Shown: positions 25,001-38,196, numbered from the stretch's first letter. The stretch: DNA of 64,000 nucleotides from Callaeas wilsoni (GCA_013398955.1 VWPU01012591.1:41813-105812), one strand, 5' to 3'. Made by a program: numbers and translations. The notes: a model not told the origin generated them from the sequence alone.

Positions 25001-27644
25001 CTTTTCCTGAGACATGAAAACTAACAAGAGAGAAAGAAAAGGCAAAAAGCTGCATAAAGAATTAGATCCAAGAGATTCCAGAAGAACAGTCGCCTTCACG
25101 TGCAAAGATTGACACTGAGGAACAAGGCAAACATATGTCCACAGACACATCAACATAAAGTGCCGAAAGCCTAGAGAAGAATAGAAGTGGAGAAGATAAA
25201 CTACAAAAATAACCATATTCTACCTTCACAATATGGAAAAGATGGATAAAATCCAGTAGCATATGCCTGCTAGAGCAGCAGATTCTCATTTAAGAGAACT
25301 TATGTTTTCTCGCTGCAGTCTTTTAGTGCTCCCATATGTTTCAAAAAAACCTTGTGAAATGTAAGGCACTTGGGCCAATCTCAGAAATAACATGTCTTCA
25401 GCCAGAGGGCTTTACCAATCAAGAAGTTAGAAAAAGATTTTAAAACAGGCTGGAGATAGAACCTGTGGTTGTACTGAACCAGTAAACTATAGCTAAATAA
25501 AATACATCTCAGTATGCAAAATAAACAAGTGAGCTTACTCGTTTTTCCTTTATGATGTGACTTATTTTGCCTCAAAATGGGATCAATCCCCCTTGCTTGC
25601 TCCTAATCAGGAATTTTGCACTGCTGTTAAAGAGATAATACTTTAAGCATATCACAAATTAACTATGAAAAAAAACTGACTGTTTTCTTCTCCTCTTCTA
25701 CCTTTCTCATCTCAGGGGATTCAGAGAATCTTCATTTCAGAAGCAAAGAACCACCTAGAGTTTTTGACATCTGCCTGCAAAACTGTAATTTCAATATATT
25801 TACCCTAATGTTTCTAAGTTTAAAAACTTCAATTTTTAGGAATTTAGAGGACCGCTCTCTTAAAAAAAATACATTGCCTATGAAGCTTATGGAGATAATA
25901 AAAGCACAACAACTTATCTGTATAATGCTTGACTTTTCAAAGTTGAGGAAGCAGCCACTCCAGGAAACAAAGAGGCCAATTCAATATAATATTGCATGTT
26001 TTTTTTGAAATTCAAGTTATTAAGAAAGCATGGTCCATTTAAGATCCCAATATAGATACTAAAAAGTATTTCCAATTTTGAAATACAAAGATTGCTAATT
26101 TTAAATATAAAATTTTTACACTTCCTTATAGAGATCCCTATTTCAATTCATAAACTCTTTGTTAGCAGAAATATCTTGTGGCACTGCTTTTGCTTGCTTT
26201 TTTCCCCCTTATTTTTTATTCTTTATTTTCTGAAATAGATGTGTAATATTACAGTCCATATTCATCTCCTCTTCCAAAATATTACAATAGTCTTTATTAC
26301 ACATAAAGACAATACTACATATTCAACACTGAAATGGTAGGAAATAATATAAGAAGTAGGATACATATTATAGAAACCTAAAAGGAAGTTTTGTCAGGAA
26401 AACAGGAAAAAGAAGTCACCTCAGTAAGTATCCATACTTTACTGGATAATATTAGAAAGTAGAAAAATAACATTATTGGCAAAATTAAGATTTCAAACTT
26501 CAAGCTGACACTGGAACTCTGGGCCTGAGCACAGAAATTGAGCCACATATCCTGTAATCACGCAGGTTTCTCTTTTCTCAGATTAAAAAGTTTTGCTTTT
26601 TTGCGCAAGAGTTGAAAATTTCAGGTGTAAACCTCTGTATCATTTTACTTTTAATGTTGACATTTGTCATTACCTTGATTTTCTATTGAATTAGGTTTTC
26701 CTTTAGTGATACTCTGGAATTAAGCCTGTCCATGAGGAACTCACTGCAAAAGTTATATATTTACATTGGCTTACAGTCTGTAGAAATACTTGCACCCAAG
26801 CACAGTAGTAATTTATTTTTCATTTTGTGTATATCTATGTAAAACATATAAAAATCTAAATGCATCAAACATGCAATACAAATATATAAAGTAGGTCAGA
26901 CACTGGCCATGAGCAGGTATTTGTGAATGAGAATTTAAAACCCTAAATTGCACAGAATTACCTAAAGTGCTACGAGAACATTCCATCATGAAAATACACC
27001 AACAAAGCCAGCAGAGTATATAGCTTTCTTCATTTCAGTATTAAAAACATTATACAAAATACCATGTGAGTTCTATATAAATATGCTGAAAAGAAAGATT
27101 AATATGGCCATCTAGAGGAGAAAAGAATGCTATGAAAACATACAACACAATTTTTCAGGCTTCAGAATATGATGCTGTTAGAGGCATGCAGCCAGAAAAT
27201 GGATGTAATAAACTAATGGTGGAATTGATAATAAGCAAACCTAAAAATCATATGTTCAGACATTTTGATGGTCTAAATGAGGCAAACATATTAATATTAT
27301 ACCTGTTTTTAGCAAGGGGAGCAAAACATACAGGGTCTATTAATAAAGACAAGATTCTATTTTTGTCTCTTAAATTTCGTGTATGCAGAGTTAAGTACAT
27401 ACACATCTAAACAAACGAATTTAAAAAGTGAAGACAAGAGTTCAGAGTAAACAGTTATCAGTAAAACTGTTTATTGACTCCTTTGAAAACACACAGCTCA
27501 CTACTGCAAAATAGAATGTGTGATAGAGATTAACTGCTGAAGAGAAAAGTCAGCAGAGAAATCGAAAATTTTCTGAAAATTAAATATAATTTTCATTACT
27601 TGTACTACTCTATCTTTGATGGAAGAGAATCAGGGACTCATGTA

Positions 27645-27916
27645 ATGGTTTGTGTTGGAAGGGGCCTTACAGACTATCTCATTCCAACTTCCCTGCCCTG
27701 AACAGAGACACCTGCCACTAGACCAGGTGGCTCAGAGATCCAGCCAACCTGGCCTGGAACACTGCTAAGGATTGGGCATCCACAGCTTCTCTGGGCAACC
27801 TGTTCCTGTGCCTTGCTACCCTCACAGAAAAGAACTTTTTCCTAATATTTAATCTAAACCTATTTTCTTTTGGTAGACCTTCCAGATCTCCTTAAAACCA
27901 TTCCCCTTGTCCTTAT
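27645..27916 (-). mobile_element. CR1 LINE fragment
   Basis: Reads as complementary-strand CR1: GTTGGAAGGGGCCTTACAGA, CCAACCTGGCCTGGAACACT, CAGCTTCTCTGGGCAACCTG, TTCCTAATATTTAATCTAAA and CCCCTTGTCCTTATT. It is about 270 bp of the 3' region, 5'-truncated, in the same orientation as SYT14, with no coding capacity left. Confidence 0.93.
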
Positions 27917-28746
27917 TCTTAATGATCAGGGGCTGCTTTACTAGCAACAAGCAGGAGGAAAGCAGTGGTGAGACAAAAATTAATTCTGTCCTCTCATCAC
28001 GTCACTTTAACACTATCAAGTAAGTGTTACATGCTCAACATATGGACTGATCAGTGTCTTACAACGGAAGTACAGCTGAAATGTTAAAGACTTAGAAGTA
28101 GAAATGACAAAGCACATACGAGAAAACAGAAGCACACAAAGTCAAATGCACTGACAATTTTTTCTCATATTAAACAAAGAACATAGGAACTCAGTGCTTG
28201 TTCCACAAAACAAGTCAAGAAATGGTTCTATCATCTGTCTTTACACTTTCTATAAAAATAATTAAATAGCCATAAAAGCCAAGTACTTAACAAAAAAACT
28301 CAACTTTCCTATGGTATCAAGTCTTCTACAGATTTTTTTCCAACTTTAAGGAACAGTAAAGCTTTGCAATTTTAAAAATAACACTGAAACATCTGGAATG
28401 CTGATGCTTCCCCCTTGGAATCACAGATTTTTAACGTCATCTGTTAAGTGAACTGTTTTTCTGAATACATATGAACTGCTTGGTAGCAATAATCTCTCCT
28501 TTATTTCTGACTGCAGGCCTTCTTCACAAGGTTTTCATCTCTTCTCATCTAAGTTCTGTGCTGGCCAGCTTTCCTTCTGTAATGATCATCACATAAGGCA
28601 TACACTGTCTTTTCCTCTATTCGAAAACATTTTTATCATTGTGTAAAGATTCTTTGAAATAATTTAGGAAGAACATAAAATGTACTAACACTAATTATTC
28701 CAGTGTGCCACCTTCAGGTCACTGAGAAGTGACAAATGTTAGGTTG

Positions 28747-28783
28747 TTTGGACAGGTTGTTGCCCTGTCCAAAACTTTTTTTT
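28747..28783. repeat. Perfect 10-bp hairpin followed by T8
   Basis: TTTGGACAGG (28747-28756) and CCTGTCCAAA (28764-28773) flank a 7-nt loop, followed by AC and eight T. It resembles a terminator in shape, but intrinsic terminators of this kind do not apply to vertebrate Pol II, so it is listed only as structure. Confidence 0.6.
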
Positions 28784-31066
28784 AACAGTATTGAACATAA
28801 TTTTGTTGAGGATAATGGATTAATAAAATGAGACAAACTCGTCACTCTAAACTGCAAGCATTTTGCCGAACATACGCTGTAGAATGATTGCAGGCTGTCA
28901 AAAAAATAACAACTGCTGATTCTCCATTCCTTGTAAAATGTGGGACAAGAATGCTCTCATAAGCAGCAGCAAAAGCAAAATACTGACATTATTAAAGTTT
29001 TTGTGCAAGTAGAAGTATGTCGTTAAAAATTTTAAGTTTTTTAGTTAGAATGTTTTGACAGCTTTTGTTTCAGAAGTGTTTTGCTTCCAAACCCTGAATG
29101 TTCTTTCATTACAATAAATTTTAAAATGGGGTTTTTATAGCCAGCCTGCTTCCTGAATGGAGAGAGCATTGAAAAGGAATAGCACCCGGTGACAGATATA
29201 TTTAGCAATAGAAGAATAACAAAAAATGAGGAGGGGGTAACAACTGTAAGTTTACAGATGCAATACTCGGACTTGCCAAAAAGGTTCTTTTGTCTTAGAT
29301 TGTAATCTTGATATAGATTTCCAGACTGGAAACCATCACTCCCCAGGATAAAAATCAGTAACTATAAATTCTGATGACTTAAGAGGATGATAAGGAACAC
29401 ATCCATTAAAATAAAATTTAAAAAATTGATACAGGCTAGCACAATGCCTTTGAAGCTTAAATCTTACAGGGCCAAAGTAAAAAGCTCAGATGAACTCAGG
29501 ACTTTTCACTGAGAAGATGAACTTGATTGGATCAAAAAATCTGAACAATAATGAAATAAAAAGAGGAATGTCATATGACTATGGCTATTTCAACAACTAG
29601 CTTCAGTAGTTTGCAGAGAGAGAAATATCTTATTTTAGACATCTGAAAGGAGTCCTACTGTATTATTCTTGTATAATTAATATCTGGTATTATTTGCTAA
29701 TAATTTTTCCATCTCCTGTTAATATACATCATCATTCTTTCCCAACAGTGACACAAGCCATAAAAAAACCTGAGTATCTTATCTTTCATATTCCCCCCAC
29801 CAACACTGTTGAGAGATCTCAGCAGATATCAAAACAAAACATACTTTTACTATCCCTATTCCTTCTCCATCACAGTGTCCAAGGATTGTTTCTTACCACC
29901 TGACCTCCCCTCTGCATCTCCTTCACTTTTGCTGGAACTCAGACTTCCTGCCTTCCTACAATTTAACAGCAAAGGAAAGAAACGCATTTTCTGATGATCA
30001 AAAAAGAATCCTTTTACTCTGCAACTTACTTTACCTATGGCTTTCATGTCTTTCAAGTCTTAGCTTGGAATCATGAATGACTTGAATGACCATGCACTAA
30101 TTTCAAATTTCAACATCAAACAGACCTTCATATAATTTAATTATATCAAATTGTAGAAAATGTAAATTTTTCAAGCCCTTCTGGACTGTATAGAACATTT
30201 ATGGTGAAGTATCTTTTAATTACATGTATCCACTTTTTATTAGAAAACATCAAACACTACAAAACTTTTGCATTTTAACATACTAAAGGGAGACCAAAAA
30301 TACCTTACTATAATATAGCATCTGTATTAGAATCTGACTTTTACCTAACTTCCACAAAAGTTCACTTTTCATGCTTGAAACTAGCTATAGACACAGTTCT
30401 CACACAGCTATTTTCAAATACAAAAATCATATTGACAAAATATTGACAGCAGAATTCTCAGCCTCTACATCAAGCTGTCACCCCAACTCAAAATCAAGAA
30501 ATATACAGCATGTAAGAAAATATCCATTGTTTAACTCCAACTTTTAGCACTATGGAAAAATACATTAATCTAATCTTTGTAGTCGTTTCTTTCTGTCATT
30601 TAAAGAGAAAAAAAGATACAGAACATTCCAGCAATGCACACTGCAACGACCATATGCACTGTAGCCAATAACCAATTCCATTTACTTTGCTGTTAGAACA
30701 GCTTATCAATACAGGAGTAACATGTCTTCTTTGTATTTATAATACCACAAATTCAACAAGAGTTGCCATGTTTCCTTCCTAAATCAAAACAGTTTAAATT
30801 GCCCCAAAAATGAAATGAATAATGATGAAATTAAATGAAACTTAATATAACAAGATATTGTATCATTCGTAGTATTTCTGGAAGAATGTATACAAGTGTG
30901 TGCTTTTCTTTTTTTTTTTTTGAGCATGCACTAATATAAAAGGTGTCTGGATATTTCTTGCAGACATTGACTATTTGCTAGTCAAGCTGCTCTCATCTAG
31001 GACTTACTTATCCAGAACACAATTCTGAAATTTGGAATAAAAGGAAGGCTTTTAAATCACTCTTAC

Positions 31067-31285
31067 CTTCATCTATTGAGGCTTCACTACTGTATCCATC
31101 ATATTCTGCAGACAGGGGACTATATTTTTGTCTGGTTTCCCATATATAGTTTTTTTGCTGTCTGCCATCCACCACTGGCAGCCTGGAACTCTGGGTTCTA
31201 GACAAGGCCTCATGATATTTACCCAGTGCTTCATCTTCACTCTCAGATGATGAACCATGCTGGTCTTTACTCATATAAGAATTGT
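31067..31285 (-). CDS. SYT14: SYT14 exon 4 (cytoplasmic acidic linker)
   Basis: The exon is 219 nt (73 codons), phase 1 at both ends, with acceptor TTCAAACAG and donor GAAG followed by GTAAGA. It encodes the cytoplasmic segment after the transmembrane helix, including an acidic serine-rich run (HGSSSESEDEALGKYHEALS) and RQKYSPLSAEYDGYSSEASI. The acidic serines resemble casein kinase 2 sites, which is an inference from residues such as SSSESEDE. The peptide matches known SYT14 closely, with local differences in the middle (SSRLPVVDGRQQKNYIWE). This exon is where the canonical transmembrane form and the candidate alternative N-terminus would converge. Confidence 0.96.
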
Positions 31286-34200
31286 CTGTTTGAATAAAAT
31301 AAAGCAAATCGACTACAGCTCAAAATAGAATACAAGAAAATAACCATAAGAGGTTATCACTGAAGATATTTAAGCCATTTCAATTAAAATTTCTGTAATA
31401 TTTTCAAAAGTATCTTGTTGTAATTACAAGCATTGTGATTTTGTAATTGCTGAGAGCTGTTTTCATTTTCTAGAAGACCTGAAAGATCATTAAGCCCCAA
31501 AAAACCATTCTAACACTTATTCAACAGGAAACAGATCAATTCATGTAAGGCGGCACATAGACATTCTTGAAACCCTTCATCAAGTAGGAAAATGCTTAAA
31601 ATAATTTATGCAAAGTAAATCCAACACTACTGCAATATTACATTTGGATACCTAACATATCAAGCAAGCAGCTCCTGATCCTACATTCCCAGCTGATTTT
31701 TGCTGTGAGCATTTAGCATAGCATAGAAATGAAACTGATTTACAAAAAGAAGTCTACAACAAAATCATCTTTAGGATATTTATGCCAGTAGTGCTTAAAC
31801 TCACAATAACAAATGGGAAAATGCTAGTGAAAGATGTTTGCATGCACAATTTTATTTAACATACAATAAACAGCTCCTTGTTCAATAACTGAAATTAATG
31901 CAGATTTTTACTGCAGACATCTGGCATCAGCAAAAATTACATGGGAAAAAATCTATCTAGCTAATTCTTTCATAGCAGTTCTGTAGTGCCCAGTCCTGTG
32001 GCCAACGTTTTCCAACTACATCTCAAGCATGACTTCCTCCCATAAATCAAAGATTAGCTGCCTTTTTATTTCTGTAAAAGGAAAAATTTCCTCCTCCCTT
32101 TTCCAAAGTTCAAACAGATTCTGACCAAACTGAACATGCCTTGCAGAGGTTCTGTAGATCTCAGACTCTAGGAGGCATTAAGTGTTCATGTAAACTCAAA
32201 AGAAGTCAGCTTTACCTCTACTCTGAGAGCAAGCCTACGATATATGATTTGCCACTTGATTTCCATTACCAGCAGAGCTTTGAGATGCCCATAATGATGT
32301 TTTTCAGCTCCTGAATCTGAGGCAATGTTGTCTAACATGCTACCCAGCCATGCTGAACTGCTTCTCCCTTCCTTGCTTTTATGCCCTCAGCTCCAGACCT
32401 GCATTTCCATTCCCATTACTGTCTGCCTTCATGCCCAGTCAGTCTCACTCCTCTGGCTGGGTATTCCTGCTAAAGCAGAGATTCAGCTTACTTGAAATTT
32501 GGCCAATTAAAATTAATTTAACTCAACATATGCCAGCCATCTAGGCCTCTTTTACAGTCAAGTGTTTGCCTCTTAGTACTACAGAGGTCCATCCTTCCTA
32601 CTTTTAGGAATCGCTTCCCATAGAGGTCTTTTTCTCCCTGGTACTCATACAGAAAAACCCTTGCTGCAAGTTTAGGTAAGAAATCTTTTGGAAAGTTACA
32701 TTTATACAAGGAAAATCCTATCCCAAGTTCCTGCCTCCCAGCTCCAAGCACCCACTTTTGGTCTCTTATGGTGATTTCCTCTATTCTCTTTGGCTATTCA
32801 ATCCCTAATTCTCTTTACTTGCACCTAACCAACTACTCATGTAACCTTGGTCTTTCACCTTTAAGTCTGTCCAACTTCATATGAAGTTATCAGTTCTCTC
32901 CATAGCTGTCACCCATCCTAGTTCAAATCCCAATCTACCCAATAGGATCTGCATCACGTCCTACTTGTTCAGGAAGCTTCTGTCCTAACACAGAATATGT
33001 TTATTCTCAATTCTTCTGTTCAAACTCCCAGTGTCTGTCAGTAACCGTAAGTATCAAAGGCAGGGTAAGACTTGCTCTGTTCTTCAATCCCTACAATGAA
33101 GCATATGAGTGCAAATGGGATGGTCAGTGAATTTAACAAGCAAAGTATAAGAAGTGTTTACCATGTCTTTTCAAAACGCAAACTTTCCAAAAATTTACAA
33201 CTTTGTCAAACTTAGGTGTTTTTTCATAGAAGAACATGACAGAAATGCTCTCCCACATTTCAAGCACATATTCCAATACACAAAGGTGCCGCAGCATCTT
33301 TGTAAAGCTGATGTGAAATCTACTTTTTTTTTTTGCACAAAAACCCAGCATGTTTTTCCCATAACCCATTTTTGGGAATGGTTAAAGATTTTAAACTATA
33401 ACTTAGGGAAAAAACCAAACAATAGGACCTCAGACAGAAAGAATGCCTAATTTCCTCACAATTCTTTCAAATTTGGCACACAATTTAGGAAACTCATAGT
33501 AAGGTCTTGTATTGGAAAATGTAAGAAAACCTTAACTGGATGTGGAGCTAGTAGTTCTACACACAACGTGTACATCATTTATAAGAAAATATTTATAAGA
33601 AAAATAGTGCCTCAAAAGACTGCTAAGGAGCAACTAGATCTTTCAACTCTAGGCTATTAACTCAAGTCTAGCAGATATGGTTCTTCCCATTTATGGATGG
33701 CTATAAAGCAATTTCAGTTTCAGTGATCATTTACTGAAAATACCACACCAAGCAGGATATATTCTGGCTAACACATTCACTGCAAGAGGCTGCCCAGGAA
33801 AAGGAGTCTCCTTTGCTGTAACACAAAGTAAAATTTATCTCATACGGCCCTCCAGGGGTTGAAACCTGACATATAGGAAACTTCTACAAATTTCCACAAC
33901 TATAATTAAAGCAGAGCATACCGGGCCTAAAATACAGTGCCAAACATCAGTATTAGGTGCATCCTTTAACATTACAAGAAATGTATTCGCAAATATGAAA
34001 TCGGGTTCATTAATCAGCCTGCATAAAGAATGGAATAATATAAAACATGGCAGCAACATGTTTGAAAGAAGAGTTGAAAGTTATGTCTCTAATAATACAC
34101 TGACTTTTGTAAGTATCCAGAAGTTCTCAGTGATAGCATTTTTTATTTTTAATCCAGTTCCTATCATAAGAGAATGAGAATGTATATCATTATTATAAGT

Positions 34201-37200
34201 CATGAAGCAAGACCTCTTCAGAGAACTTAAAAACCTCCTTAGGGTTAAAACATAAGCTGTCCATGCAAATATTTTTTTAAAATTACAAAGCAGATCGGTT
34301 TCAGTTTCTTGAGAAAAAATAACTTCCTGTACATTATAAAAAAAAATCTCAGGGTTTCGTGCCTTTGCTTGCCACTTCTCATTTGATTTTTATACCTTAT
34401 TTGGAAACTTGCCTAAGAGAATTTATGTTCCTAGTAAAACCTTTCCTTTATTTGGCTGACACGGGTCATTAGCAATTATTAACCTATTGAAAGCTATTAA
34501 TTTGCTTATTATGGGACCTAAATCCCATTTTTGAGAGATTATACCTTACAAATATAGTATTATGTAAAGAAATAGATAAGATCATAGCTTATCACACAAA
34601 CATGGAAAACACTCCTAATTAAAATTAAAAAAAAACAAACCAACAAAACCAAACCGAAACTCAACAAAGCAGATAACTGAAGTTTTCAGATAAGGAAAAC
34701 GCACACAACTGAAGAAAAATAAAGTGTTTCTATTAGGAAATCATTCATTTCTTTACAGAATCAGCACCTCTGGAAAAGCGTGTGTTGCTTTCTAAAAACT
34801 TACTATGCAGCCTACAAAAGTATGTAAAATTGAAAGGTTTTACTTCTTACTCACAAACTGTTATTGTAATTCCCTTATCACACTAAGACTAGATGTCGAA
34901 GACGGCACGCAAAGCATCCATAACAACAACACACAGGTTTTCTTTTAAGACTACAACTTTAAGACAAGCCTCATTCACTTCTTTCTATACTTAAAATCAC
35001 TTAATTGCCATTTCTCATTGAGTTTCTCATTCCTCATTGTGTCTTGAAATCATTATCTTAAATATCCCAGAAATATTCTGAAGATCTACTGTAATGTAAA
35101 TGTAAAAGAAGTTATTTCTTTTATCGTCATAGCACATCTAATGCAATGCTTTTAAAAGAAAGAAAACAAAAATCACTTTCACAGAATAAGTATTAATTTC
35201 CAGTATTAATTAATTCATAGTTTCCAGCAGAAACTGAAAGGCAGAGAGATACAAGGCAGAGAAGGCAATAAAAACCGTATAGAGAAAGAGTAAAGTTAGA
35301 ACATTGAAAAGGCATTTATTATTCAGTTCCTTTAAGCAATACTTTGAAAAGTAATTAACTTCCAAGAAATATCAACATAATTAGGAAATGAAGCACTGAA
35401 ACAAACCTACTTTCACTCACAGGAAACATTATTATTAAATGTGTAAATTAGGTGAAAAAAGTAGGAAATATCATGTTTCAGGAAAGGGTGAAGAATGCAG
35501 TTTGCTGACAGACTCCTCACCTTTTCCTGCTGTCTTCTTATAACATAGGTCTCTTTCTAATTTCTTTGAGTTTTTCCTTTTACCTTCATTCGCAATTGTA
35601 GTTGACACATTGCCTTCATCCTTTGAGATGGGTTTTCCTTTTCTGTCAAAGAAGGCTTCAGAGTTCTTTTCTTTGATTTCATTAAGGCAGTTGGGGTGGT
35701 CATTGTGCACCTTCAAGCTGGAGTCTGATAATTTCTCCTTCTGTACATCAACATTTTTTGTTTCTAAATCTTGGGGAACGTTCATACTGTGCACTTTACC
35801 AGAATCCTTAAAATCAACTCCAGGTGACTGCGGTTTGATTTTTTTATGCTTGTGATTCTTAGAATTATCTGATACTGCATATAGACAATTATCTTGCTCC
35901 TCAGTAGATTGCTCCACTGTAAGTTTTTTACTTTTTGAGTTACTATCCTTCAAGAATTTATCATTTACAAAACATTCATTTCCCCCTACTACTTCCCTTT
36001 TAAAAGGCCCTCCTACAGTCTTCAAATCCTGAGGTACTTCTGTATCACTGACAGGATTATTATTATCTGCACCTCTTAACTGGCACTGGTTTTTGTTCAA
36101 GACATGGTCAGATACTCCAACTTGACTTGTACCTTTTTTTACAAAATCTAACGAATTAGAATTATGAGTCTCTTTATGTTCCACAGCACCTCTCTTTGTT
36201 TTCATATTAATTTCCTGAGAATGAGTCAATGACGGTGTGTGTTCCTCTCTGCCTTCCACAGGTTTATCACTCTGCGTTTTGGAGCTCTCATCTTCTGCCC
36301 GCAGGCCATTGATCATGCTCGTTACTTGCTCTGTCACTGAGTCAGCTACAGAGTAGCCGACCTCGCCAACAACACTAGCCAGGTCATCCACAGCACTGCT
36401 GAGCGTGTCCACCAGGGAAGACACAGAGGGAAGGTTCAGATTTTGGTGAAGGTTTCTAAAAAACGCCATTTGTCCAGCCTATTCAGCAACAGCTTTTAAT
36501 ACTGAGAGGTCCTCTGTTTCATAAACTGATCATCTTTGCTTCTCCAGCTTCAATTTCAGAGCTATTTGCCTTTGCTATCTCAAAAATCAATACATTTACC
36601 AGGGGAAGTTGCAGCTTTTCTCTTTTCATTCAATAATCATTGAAAAGAATAAGAAAACAGCTAAATAAATATCTTGAAATGAAGCCACAATCAACCAGCA
36701 AAACCATAGTCTTTCATCAACTGCAGCATCAACTAGCCATAATAAAATTCATTATTTTCAAAAACAAGACAACTGTGTAAGGTGGATTTTTTTTTTATTC
36801 TAACCTGCAAAGAAGAAGTTGTGAGACATTTAAATTATATCCTTTCATCCATGTCACACTAAAACAAGCTTTTAACATAACACAACACACATCGTGGAGA
36901 CTTCTTCACCCCAAAATATTTGTTGTCTTTTACATAATGTAATACTTTGGAACCTGAAGACTTGTTTTGTAGAAAAGAAGAAAGTTAATATGACAGATGA
37001 GTTCTGGGGGGGAAATTTTTTTTGCTTCCTGGAAAATTGAAAATAAAAATTTAGCTACATATTTTAAAGAGGTAGAGGGGAAGAAGGCCTCTTCAATTTC
37101 ACATTCTGTTCTCTGATGCCTGTCTCTTCCTCTCAAGTCAGCTAACAAAGCCTCTTCAATTTTCACAGTACAAAAGTAGAAAGACGTTGTTTTACCAACC

Positions 37201-37684
37201 CTCAATCTTTTTCAAGGTCTAATTTCTTTCATTACACATGATCCTTAAAGACCTTGTTGTATTAAAAAATATTCAATAATGTGTTAGCCAGATATAAGAA
37301 GTCACTAGAATTATTCTTTAAAATTATTTTCCAGGTAAATAAAAGCATGACCTTCTCCAAAAGTATGGCGAAAGATTTTAACAGGCTGAGTGAAAATCCA
37401 ATAATCCCGTTCAAAAATTTACTTGAAAAGATTTAATTATACAAAATTATGGAATGTTTAAAATAAGTTCAAGAGTATTCTCAGAGTGCATGAGAAGTAT
37501 CTCGCCATAAGTAAATGCAAACTCTTTGGCTATATAGCTGTTGAATTTCTGTGGCTTGTGGATACAAGGGTTTGCTCCTTTCAAGCACTGCAGTCACAGG
37601 AAAAGCCAACATTGTGTTGCTACATCCTTGCAAAAATGTGCATTCCTATAATTAAGTTTAGAACACTGTATGTCAGATACTTAC
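31286..37684 (-). other. SYT14: SYT14 intron 3 (6.4 kb) containing the candidate alternative first exon
   Basis: Besides the long open exon at 35521-36469, this intron has a pyrimidine-rich, somewhat more GC-rich block at about 32340-33060 of unknown origin, and an A/C-only run near 34627-34665. No CpG island marks the alternative exon. No CR1 copy was recognised. Confidence 0.8.
35521..36469 (-). CDS. SYT14: Candidate alternative first coding exon of SYT14 (316 codons plus 1 nt)
   Basis: An uninterrupted frame runs from an ATG at 36469, with A at -3, G at +4 and an in-frame TGA 15 nt upstream. At 35521 it meets a strong donor, AAAG followed by GTGAGG. The segment to the donor is 949 nt, which ends in phase 1, exactly what exon 4 needs; the junction codon becomes GAC (Asp), giving TAGKDNSYMSKDQHG. 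If the donor is ignored, the frame stops 16 codons later (332 aa in total). The predicted peptide starts MAFFRNLHQNLNLP. Residues about 16-56 look like an amphipathic helix with 11-residue periodicity. The rest is rich in Ser, Lys, Asn, Asp and Glu with basic clusters such as KNHKHKKIKP, and is probably disordered. No transmembrane segment is visible. I infer an alternative promoter in intron 3. I do not know from memory whether this form is annotated. It could also be a standalone transcript. Confidence 0.72.
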
Positions 37685-37849
37685 AAAGTTTATCTTGTGA
37701 ATTCTTTCTTGTAGTGTATCCTGAATCGAGATCTGGGAAACCACTAACATTTTCAAAACACATCTTCTTATTAATATATAGGAAAAGTAGCAACATGAGA
37801 ATAATGAACACCCCGACTGCAGAGAGGAATCCAATTGCTTCAGGGGATA
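37685..37849 (-). CDS. SYT14: SYT14 exon 3 (transmembrane helix)
   Basis: The exon is 165 nt, phase 1 at both ends, with acceptor TTTTAG preceded by a pyrimidine-rich run and donor GTAAGT. It begins with V-S-P-E-A and holds the single membrane anchor, roughly GFLSAVGVFIILMLLLFLYI, followed by the stop-transfer residues NKK and a cytoplasmic stretch (CFENVSGFPDLDSGYTTRKN). Exon 3 plus exon 4 reads SQDKLYNSYMSKDQHG, matching SYT14 across the junction. Known synaptotagmins use this type of helix to anchor to vesicle or plasma membrane. Exact frame symmetry means that skipping this exon would delete the anchor without a frameshift. Confidence 0.97.
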
Positions 37850-38183
37850 CTAAAAGAAACAGAAAGAAACACATTTTTAAAAACCTTGTAATAGTTCGCA
37901 GAGTTGCAATATTATCAGAATTGATCATTAATAAATACCTCGAAAGATGTAAATATATATGCAAGATATAATTAAACCCCCATCATTTAAATAACTAAAA
38001 CCCCACCATTTAAATATGAGTTAATGTTTAATCATCTTTTCAAAACACAGGAAAGCATCTGGTCCTAATCTGAGAGGGACTGACACTGCGAGCAAGAGGT
38101 TCTGATGGAGGACTGGACAGCCTGCAGAAAAATGGAGAGATTATCAGAAGTTACCAAAACCAATAATTTCTGATGGAACACCT

Positions 38184-38196
38184 GAGAGAGAGAGAG
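38184..38196. repeat. Short (GA)n run
   Basis: Six and a half GA units within a GC-richer patch of intron 2. Confidence 0.8.

Larger units (their letters stand above)
5926..31066 (-). other. SYT14: SYT14 intron 4 (25.1 kb)
   Basis: AT-rich intron without any exon I could recognise. Recognised contents are a polypurine stretch (13608-13990), a CA/TA microsatellite (15989-16031), CR1 copies at 21927-22057 and 27645-27916, a small hairpin followed by T8 at 28747-28783 and several A/C-only runs. All other open frames are short or lack similarity and codon character. The remaining sequence looks like unique intron. Confidence 0.8.

Noticed and set aside
28747..28783. Bacterial-type intrinsic terminator (hairpin plus T-run)
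   Set aside because: The window is vertebrate nuclear DNA deep within an intron; such terminators do not operate there.
37486..37971. 161-codon open frame on the plus strand
   Set aside because: It is the antisense shadow of the SYT14 transmembrane exon and its flanks.
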